Origin: Pseudaeromonas paramecii
Lineage (GTDB): Bacteria > Pseudomonadota > Gammaproteobacteria > Enterobacterales > Aeromonadaceae
Direction: 5' to 3'
DNA: 13,166 nucleotides
NCBI RefSeq assembly: GCF_039540575.1
Contig: NZ_BAABFC010000027.1
Location: forward strand, 1-13,166
Within the stretch, counting starts at the first letter, position 1, and the number at the start of each line of letters is the position of its first letter. The translations under genes were made by a program, and so were the position numbers. Of this stretch, positions 8,089 through 13,166 are shown in pieces. The notes under the pieces are model-generated. The model did not search any database. It worked only from the letters and a program-made list of their open reading frames with translations, and was not told where the DNA came from.

Positions 8089-10011
8089 ATGACCCTATAC
8101 CGACAATTACTCATGACCATGCTGGGGCTGTTTGCGATTTTGTTCGTATCGGCATATTGGGTACAGTTCCAGTCAACCCGAGACTTCTTAGCCGAGCAGC
8201 TGCGTACCACAGTCGAAAGTACGGCCAATTCGGCCGGACTGGCGTTGACCCCGTACCTTGAGACCGGCGATCAGGTTGGGGCCGAATCTGTGCTTAATGC
8301 AGCATTTGATGGTGGCTATTACCGACGCATCCGACTGGATTTGCTGGCCAGTGGTGAGCATATTGAAAAAGAAAACACCATCACCATCCATGACGTGCCC
8401 AACTGGTTTATCAATCTGCACCTGTTCGACAGTGTCAATTACGACACCGTACTTACCTCTGGTTGGTTGCAATTGGGCAAGTTGCAAGTAGAGGGCCACC
8501 CTGGTCAGGCTTACTTCGAGCTATGGCGCGGCATGAGCCGTTTGCTGGTCTCTTTCCTGGTGGCTTTTTTGGTGGTGACCGTCTTGCTGATGCGTGCCTT
8601 GAATCTGCTGCTGCGACCACTGGAGCAGATCCGGCATCAGGCCAGGGAGATAGAACTACATCATTTTGGCCATGCGATTCCTTTGCCGCGTACCCTGGAA
8701 TTGCGCCAAGTCGTGCAAGCCATCAATGGCATGGCCGGCAAGCTGGCCAAGCAGTTTAAGGAGCAGGCCGAAGCGGCTGAACGCTTGCGTGAGCGGGCCT
8801 TTCGCGATGCAGTATCCGGTTTGGGAAATCGTGCCTATTTTATGGGGCAGGTGAATAGCTGGATAGCCGAGGCGGGACACGGCGGCATCATGTTGGTGGC
8901 GGTGGATATGCTCGAGGATATCTATCGCGACGAGGGTTTTGCCGCCCGGGATCGCATGGTGGCGGCTGTGGCCAAGTCGATCCAGGCTTGTTTGCAGCGC
9001 TTTGAGGCTGCTGCTTGTGCTCGGATTTCGGCCACCGAATATGCCATCCTGCTACCCGGTATTGAGGGGCTGCAATTACAAGAGACAGGTGAGGAGATCA
9101 ATCGGGCCATTGCCGAGCTGGTGATCAACCCCATAGCGCAGAATCAATCCATCTCGGTTATTGGCATGACAGTGCGAGAGGATAAGGATGACCTGTCTAC
9201 CCTGCTCACCAAGGCCGATAATGCCCTGCGCCGAGCTCGCACTGAGCGGTTGGGTGCTGTGGTGCTGGAGCAGGCCTCCAGGGATACCCTGGGCCGGATC
9301 GCCTGGAAGGAGATTATTTCCCGCGCCTTGCAGCAGGGTAATCTGCAGTTCAAGTCCCAGCCCGCCATTTTGCTGGAGACTGGTCAGGCGCATCACGAGG
9401 AGCTATTTGCCTCCATTCAGCAGGATGATCTGGCTTTTAGCGCCGGTCAGTTTATGCCGGCTGTGGAGCAGTTCAAGTTGGGTTCTGAATTCGACAAAGC
9501 CGTGCTGCAGGCGGTAGCGCCCACACTGCATCGGCAGCCGAATAAACGGCTGGCTATCAATCTGACCATGGGATCCATTACTTCTGATGCATTTCATTTT
9601 TGGTTGGCAGATTACCTGCTACAGCATGAGCACCTCGCGGGGCGCTTACTGTTTGAAATGCCGGAGACGGCCATCGTCTATGCGCGCCACAGCGTGGACA
9701 AGCTGGTGGCGCTGCTTAAGGCGCGTCACTTTACCTGGGGGGTTGATCAATACGGTCGTTACTTCCAGTCGCTGGGGTATCTGGAGTCGCTGATGCCAGC
9801 CTACGTCAAGGTGGATCATGGCTATACCGGGATGGTATTGAAGGAAGAAGGGGATCAGGCCTTTTTATCGGCGGTCTGCCGCGCAGCACACAATGCGGGC
9901 ATTGTGACGATTGCTACGCGGGTGGAAGATGATGCGCAGGTAAAAGCGCTGGCGGATCTCTTCGTCGATGGATACCAGGGTTACATCTCACCGCCGCAGC
10001 CATTTGCCTAA
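8089..10011 (+). CDS. lapD: Inner-membrane c-di-GMP receptor LapD/BpfD (degenerate GGDEF-EAL)
   Basis: Receptor of 640 residues that senses cytoplasmic c-di-GMP and sequesters LapG in the periplasm. A first membrane helix (about 7-25) is followed by a LapD/MoxY-type periplasmic domain to about 150. This holds W106 in VPNWFIN, matching the Trp of P. fluorescens LapD (W125) that docks LapG. A second helix lies at about 152-171, then a HAMP segment to about 225. The GGDEF signature is replaced by SATEY (314-318), so cyclase activity is not expected. The EAL domain has EEL (437-439) without the usual following Arg, and DQ (553-554) where active enzymes have DD. Binding without hydrolysis is therefore likely, as in LapD. 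ATG 8089 lies two bases after lapG. A TTG at 8083 overlapping the lapG stop could add two residues. This is the last gene before a terminator. Confidence 0.95.
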   Translation: MTLYRQLLMTMLGLFAILFVSAYWVQFQSTRDFLAEQLRTTVESTANSAGLALTPYLETGDQVGAESVLNAAFDGGYYRRIRLDLLASGEHIEKENTITIHDVPNWFINLHLFDSVNYDTVLTSGWLQLGKLQVEGHPGQAYFELWRGMSRLLVSFLVAFLVVTVLLMRALNLLLRPLEQIRHQAREIELHHFGHAIPLPRTLELRQVVQAINGMAGKLAKQFKEQAEAAERLRERAFRDAVSGLGNRAYFMGQVNSWIAEAGHGGIMLVAVDMLEDIYRDEGFAARDRMVAAVAKSIQACLQRFEAAACARISATEYAILLPGIEGLQLQETGEEINRAIAELVINPIAQNQSISVIGMTVREDKDDLSTLLTKADNALRRARTERLGAVVLEQASRDTLGRIAWKEIISRALQQGNLQFKSQPAILLETGQAHHEELFASIQQDDLAFSAGQFMPAVEQFKLGSEFDKAVLQAVAPTLHRQPNKRLAINLTMGSITSDAFHFWLADYLLQHEHLAGRLLFEMPETAIVYARHSVDKLVALLKARHFTWGVDQYGRYFQSLGYLESLMPAYVKVDHGYTGMVLKEEGDQAFLSAVCRAAHNAGIVTIATRVEDDAQVKALADLFVDGYQGYISPPQPFA

Positions 10012-10034
10012 TCGAACGGCATTAGCAGAATCAG

Positions 10035-10058
10035 ACGCCAGGCATGCCTGGCGTTTTT
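10035..10058 (+). terminator. Intrinsic terminator after lapD
   Basis: A perfect 20-base palindrome (10035-10054) gives an 8-bp stem, ACGCCAGG with CCTGGCGT, around a CATG loop. It runs into TTTTT at 10054-10058. It sits 23 bases after the lapD stop and closes the operon, so adhesin 2 probably has its own promoter. Confidence 0.92.
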
Positions 10059-10237
10059 GTATTTCGATTCACATGAAACCCTTTTCTTGTCACTGACGTC
10101 CAGATGGCGTCGATCTTCAGTTTTCGTGCATGAATTGAACAAAAACACCGGCAGGAGTGTGAAAATTTTGTAACGGATCTGGCTGCCCATCCCCTCTAGG
10201 CTTTAAGAAAGCCCCATGGGATGGGTGGAGGTGTCGT
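10059..10237 (+). promoter_or_regulatory. Leader and presumed promoter region of adhesin 2
   Basis: Non-coding stretch between the lapD terminator and adhesin 2. No convincing sigma70 or sigma54 promoter is visible. The best pair, TTGAAC (10135-10140) and TGTGAA (10158-10163) at 17 bases, has a poor -10. An imperfect dyad GACGTC/GGCGTC (10095-10100, 10106-10111), adjoining a small GTCAcTGAC palindrome (10089-10097), could be an operator. The part nearest the gene is a nested hairpin, listed separately. Confidence 0.4.
10186..10231 (+). promoter_or_regulatory. Nested hairpin abutting the adhesin 2 ribosome binding site
   Basis: A perfect 8-bp outer stem CCCATCCC (10186-10193) with GGGATGGG (10218-10225) encloses a perfect 6-bp inner hairpin, GGCTTT (10199-10204), loop AAG, AAAGCC (10208-10213). 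The Shine-Dalgarno GGAGG (10227-10231) begins two bases after the outer stem and lies 6 bases before the ATG. There is no T tract, so this is not a terminator. In mRNA it could limit ribosome access or protect the 5' end. The pairing is seen directly; the function is inferred. Confidence 0.55.
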
Positions 10238-13166
10238 ATGCGTTACCAACAAATTGATAACACTGTGTCCGTGGTCAGTGTCAACGGCATGGCTCGGGTC
10301 ATCGAGCCGGATGGTTCCACTCATGTGTTGCAAGAGGGCGAAATCCTCAAACCCGGTGCGCTGGTGGTCAGCGAGGAGACGAGTCGCATCTCATTTGACC
10401 CCGTCTCGCCCGACGGCGGGGGACAGACAACGGATATCCTGGCTCAGGCAACCGATCAAAGCCTCAACAATCAAAGTATCCAGACGGCTAATGCCCTGCT
10501 CGATTATCAATTTATCTCAGTGCCTATGCAGGCCATCAATGTCAGTGGCCAGGTGCGCGTCATCGCGCCGGATGGTTCCACTCACCTGGTCTCCGAGGGC
10601 GAGATACTGCAGCCTGGAATGTTGTTGGTGACCGATGTCAACAGTCACCTGGCCATGGAACCCAGCCCCGAATCCCCCACAGTCCCAGAGACACAATTGG
10701 CCGCCCAGCCAGGTGGGAGTACCGATGCAGAGATTGCCGCCTTGCAACAGGCGATTCTCTCCGGCCAAGAAGGCGCCTTACAGGCGACGGCCGCAGGTAA
10801 AACTCCGGATGAAATTGCCGCCTTGCAACAAGCGATCTTGCAAGGTCAGGATCCGACCCTGACGTTAGAGGCCACGGCAGCCGGTGGGGCTCCGGCTGCC
10901 GGCGGTGCCGGGGTGGCTGGCGCCAGTGGTAATGGTGGCTTCGTCGTAGTGGACAGAACAGGGGATGCCACCATTGCCGAGGCCGGTTTTGATACTACTT
11001 ATCAAAGTGCTCCGCTGACTGGTGTGGAGGATCCCAGCGGCCTGCTGGCGGCCGACAACACGATTCCAACCCTATCGGTGACCCCCGGTGAGCTGGATGA
11101 GGCTGTATTGGACAGCACCCCAGACGTAGACATGGACCTGAGTGACGGTAGCCTGGCTGGTCAAGCTCCCAGTCAAATCACAGGGAACATCGTCGCTGAT
11201 TTTCTGGCGGATGTGCCCGGTAGTGTCTTCTTCTCCGACCCGGCACTGCAGCCAGCAGGCTTGACCTCCGGCGGTGTTGCCATCGTCTGGAGCCTGAGCC
11301 CAGATGGATTGAGCCTGACAGGTGCGGCTAATGGGCAGATTATTTTGACGGTCACCTTGTCCGCCGATGGTACCAGCTACGTGGCCGATCTGGATGGCCC
11401 GCTGGATCATGCCGAGGGTGAGGATAGCTTGAGTCTTGCCATCAGCTTGACAGCCCAAGACAGCAACGGTGATCTGGTCACAGCTCCCTTGGTTTTGACG
11501 ATTTTGGACGATGCTCCGGTGGCCAACGCCGATAACGGTTTCGTTACCGAAGATGGCCCCCTCACGGCTAACGGTAATCTGCTGGCCAATGATACCCAAG
11601 GTGCCGATGGTGCCACCGTCACGGCCATCGCTGGCGGCAGTTTGGGGCAACCCATCACAGGTGACTTTGGTACCCTCACGGTCAATGCCGATGGGAGTTA
11701 CAGCTTCGTGCTGGATAACGCCTCAACCCAGGTGCAGAGCCTGATACCGGGCGAAAGTCTGAGCCAGGTCTTCAGCTACACCCTCACCGATGGTGATGGT
11801 GATACCAGCACGGCGACCCTGACCATCACGGTCAACGGCGCCGATGACGGTGTCATCATCAACGGCCTGTCCGGTGAAGGGGCCGAGGTGGTGGTGAGCG
11901 ATGCCAACCTGGCGGATGGCACCAGCCCCGATGCTGCCGCACTGACCCAGACCGGCACGTTTGATATCAGCGCACCGGATGGGGTGAAGAGTCTGAGCGT
12001 GGCGGGTGTGGTGCTGATAGCCAATGGCGAGGTCGTTGGTTTGCCGTTGGCCATTCCCAGCCCGTTGGGCAACAACCTGACCATCACCGCCATCAGCTTT
12101 GATGCCGATAGCGGCACCGGCACCATCAGCTACTCCTACACCCTGCTGGACAACGAGTTCCACACCCAACCGATTGATGATGCGGTGTTGGGCGAGAGCT
12201 TTAGCGTGGTGCTGGTGGATGACAATGACAGCACTACCAGTGCCAGCCTGGATGTGCAGGTGCTGGATGATGTGCCCAGTGCCGAAAACGACAGCGCCAG
12301 TGTCACCGAAGATGGCCCGCTGAGTGCCAGTGGCAATCTGTTGGCCAATGATACGCAAGGGGCAGATGGCGCCAGTGTTTCAGCCATTGCGGGGGGCAAT
12401 ATCGGCCAAGCATTTAAGGGCGATTTCGGTAGCCTCACGGTCAACGCCGATGGCAGTTACAGCTTTGTCTTGGATAACGCCTCACCCCAGGTTCAGGCAC
12501 TGATCCCTGGACAAAGCCTCAGCCAGGACTTCAGTTACACCATCACGGATGCCGATGGAGATACCAGTACCGCCACGCTAACCATCACGGTGAACGGTGC
12601 CGACGATGGCATAGTGGTCATCACGCCCTTTGGCTTCAATAGCCTGACTGACGCAAACCTGCCGGATGGTAGTGCCCCGGATGCCGATGCGTTGACTCGT
12701 ACCGGTAGCTTTGTGTTTACCGCCAGTGATGGTGTCAGCAGCCTGACGCTGGGTGGGGTCATCCTCATCGACAACAATCAGCCGGTATCCGTTCCGGTGA
12801 ACATTCCCAGCCAACTGGGCAATGAGGCCGTGATCACGGCCATCAGCTTTGATCCTGACACTGGGCTCGGCAGCTTCAGCTACAGCTATACCCTGCTGGA
12901 TAACGAACAACACCAGCAGCCGGCACAGGATCTGTCTGTAACCGACCCGTTTGAGCTGGTATTGGTGGACATGAGTGGCACCAGCTACAGCCAGACCTTC
13001 AACGCCCAGGTACTGGATGATGTACCCACGGCACGAAATGACAGCGCCAGCGTCACCGAAGACGGCCCCATTAGCGCCAATGGCAACCTGCTGACCAATG
13101 ATACCCAAGGTGCCGATGGTGCCACCGTCACGGCCATCGCTGGCGGCAGTTTGGGGCAACCCATCA
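10238..13166 (+). CDS. Giant adhesin 2, N-terminal part (LapA-type retention module, VCBS and T1SS-143-like repeats)
   Basis: The frame is open from ATG 10238 to the window edge (976 codons, no stop), with GGAGG upstream. It has no N-terminal signal peptide, as expected for a type I substrate. Residues about 1-230 are a LapA-like retention module, the plug that stalls in the outer-membrane pore. It has two GDGS-like halves (RVIEPDGSTH at about 21-30, RVIAPDGSTH at about 108-117) and two TAAG motifs (184-187, 213-216), the site type LapG cuts. A Gly/Ala-rich linker follows, then a DUF5801/T1SS-143-like domain (about 276-427). After that, VCBS repeats (about 428-535, 681-788 and from 931) alternate with T1SS-143-like segments. 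Surface retention controlled by the adjacent lapG and lapD is a strong inference. The ligand-binding and RTX ends are outside the window. The symbol lapA would fit by role, but which of the two adhesins deserves it is unclear. Confidence 0.92.
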   Translation, partial: MRYQQIDNTVSVVSVNGMARVIEPDGSTHVLQEGEILKPGALVVSEETSRISFDPVSPDGGGQTTDILAQATDQSLNNQSIQTANALLDYQFISVPMQAINVSGQVRVIAPDGSTHLVSEGEILQPGMLLVTDVNSHLAMEPSPESPTVPETQLAAQPGGSTDAEIAALQQAILSGQEGALQATAAGKTPDEIAALQQAILQGQDPTLTLEATAAGGAPAAGGAGVAGASGNGGFVVVDRTGDATIAEAGFDTTYQSAPLTGVEDPSGLLAADNTIPTLSVTPGELDEAVLDSTPDVDMDLSDGSLAGQAPSQITGNIVADFLADVPGSVFFSDPALQPAGLTSGGVAIVWSLSPDGLSLTGAANGQIILTVTLSADGTSYVADLDGPLDHAEGEDSLSLAISLTAQDSNGDLVTAPLVLTILDDAPVANADNGFVTEDGPLTANGNLLANDTQGADGATVTAIAGGSLGQPITGDFGTLTVNADGSYSFVLDNASTQVQSLIPGESLSQVFSYTLTDGDGDTSTATLTITVNGADDGVIINGLSGEGAEVVVSDANLADGTSPDAAALTQTGTFDISAPDGVKSLSVAGVVLIANGEVVGLPLAIPSPLGNNLTITAISFDADSGTGTISYSYTLLDNEFHTQPIDDAVLGESFSVVLVDDNDSTTSASLDVQVLDDVPSAENDSASVTEDGPLSASGNLLANDTQGADGASVSAIAGGNIGQAFKGDFGSLTVNADGSYSFVLDNASPQVQALIPGQSLSQDFSYTITDADGDTSTATLTITVNGADDGIVVITPFGFNSLTDANLPDGSAPDADALTRTGSFVFTASDGVSSLTLGGVILIDNNQPVSVPVNIPSQLGNEAVITAISFDPDTGLGSFSYSYTLLDNEQHQQPAQDLSVTDPFELVLVDMSGTSYSQTFNAQVLDDVPTARNDSASVTEDGPISANGNLLTNDTQGADGATVTAIAGGSLGQPI
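10298..10584 (+). repeat. Internal duplication in the retention module
   Basis: A 26-base segment at 10298-10323 recurs at 10559-10584 with a single mismatch, an offset of 261 bases (87 residues). At protein level the similarity extends over about 35 residues (V-NGMARVIEPDGSTHVLQEGEILKPGALVV versus V-SGQVRVIAPDGSTHLVSEGEILQPGMLLV). Confidence 0.85.
10730..10885 (+). repeat. Duplicated LapG-cleavage module (two EIAALQQAIL...ATAAG units)
   Basis: Residues 165-187 and 192-216 of adhesin 2 repeat the pattern EIAALQQAIL, x-GQ, then an ATAAG end. The helices start 27 residues apart and the TAAG motifs 29 apart, because the first copy is two residues shorter (GQEGALQATAAG versus GQDPTLTLEATAAG). 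The second copy, with GQDPT and EATAAG, looks more like the usual LapA cleavage region and leads into the Gly/Ala linker. Confidence 0.85.
11517..13166 (+). repeat. Long tandem repeats of about 750-760 bp (VCBS plus T1SS-143-like pair)
   Basis: The VTEDGP motif recurs with its Glu codon at 11549, 12308 and 13058, giving periods of 759 and 750 bases (253 and 250 residues). Each unit holds a VCBS repeat (NLLANDTQGADGA, GTLTVNADGSYSFVLDNAS, DGDTSTATLTITVNGADDG) followed by a T1SS-143-like segment (TAISFD, SYSYTLLDNE, QVLDDVP). The third unit is cut by the window edge, and more copies are likely beyond. Confidence 0.9.

Noticed and set aside
10199..10213. GGCTTT-AAG-AAAGCC hairpin as a terminator
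   Set aside because: No T tract follows, and a complete terminator already lies at 10035-10058. It fits better as part of the nested leader structure.
10221..10631. Forward 136-codon frame starting in the adhesin 2 leader
   Set aside because: It runs out of frame with the 976-codon adhesin frame that starts at 10238 with a good ribosome binding site and clear LapA-type motifs. Its own translation has no recognisable features.
11072..13159. Several long reverse-strand frames (up to about 210 codons) opposite adhesin 2
   Set aside because: They mirror the repeat units of the adhesin and recur with its period, as expected from biased codon use in repetitive DNA. No ribosome sites or family features are visible.
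1..13166. tRNA or rRNA genes, CRISPR arrays, insertion sequences, attachment sites
   Set aside because: None seen. All sequence apart from two gaps of 158 and 226 bases is accounted for by coding regions, and the repeats present are in-frame protein repeats.

Overview
The window carries the secretion and surface-retention machinery of a giant biofilm adhesin: a Lap/Bpf-type system, with type I secretion, a periplasmic protease and a c-di-GMP receptor. It is flanked by parts of two different giant adhesin genes, all on the + strand. Gene content and order match the bpfA locus of Shewanella (adhesin, ABC ATPase, membrane-fusion protein, TolC-like protein, OmpA-like lipoprotein, BpfG, BpfD) and are related to lapABCDEG of Pseudomonas fluorescens. 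Moderate-to-high GC, Gram-negative secretion genes and tight gene packing point to a gammaproteobacterium. Aeromonas or a relative is my best guess, but nothing here proves the genus.

Layout. (1) Positions 2-1771 are the C-terminal end of adhesin 1: near-identical 95-residue cadherin-like repeats, a PA14-like lectin domain, a short RTX block and a type I secretion C-terminal domain. A strong intrinsic terminator follows at 1797-1823. (2) A likely sigma70 promoter near 1868-1896 starts a tightly packed operon: lapB (1930-4074), lapC (4067-5455), lapE (5469-6779), an OmpA/TSP3 lipoprotein (6799-7395), lapG (7364-8086) and lapD (8089-10011). Two gene pairs overlap and the other gaps are 2-19 bases. 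A second strong terminator ends it at 10035-10058. (3) After a 226-base leader holding a nested hairpin next to the ribosome binding site, adhesin 2 starts at 10238 and is still open at the window edge. Its visible part is an N-terminal retention module with two LapG-type TAAG motifs, then alternating VCBS and T1SS-143-like repeats of about 250 residues per pair.

How it should work, from the known family. LapB, LapC and LapE export the adhesin, and the N-terminal retention module stalls in the LapE pore so the adhesin stays on the cell surface. When c-di-GMP is low, LapG cuts at the TAAG motif and releases the adhesin. When c-di-GMP is high, LapD binds the nucleotide through its degenerate EAL domain and holds LapG away. 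The OmpA-like lipoprotein is a conserved companion in Shewanella-type loci and its exact job is unclear.

The core system is known. The less ordinary points are: two giant adhesins sharing one secretion/retention operon, a duplicated LapG cleavage module in adhesin 2, a structured leader before adhesin 2, poly-G tracts in all three secretion genes, and a substituted peptidoglycan-contact residue in the OmpA-like lipoprotein.
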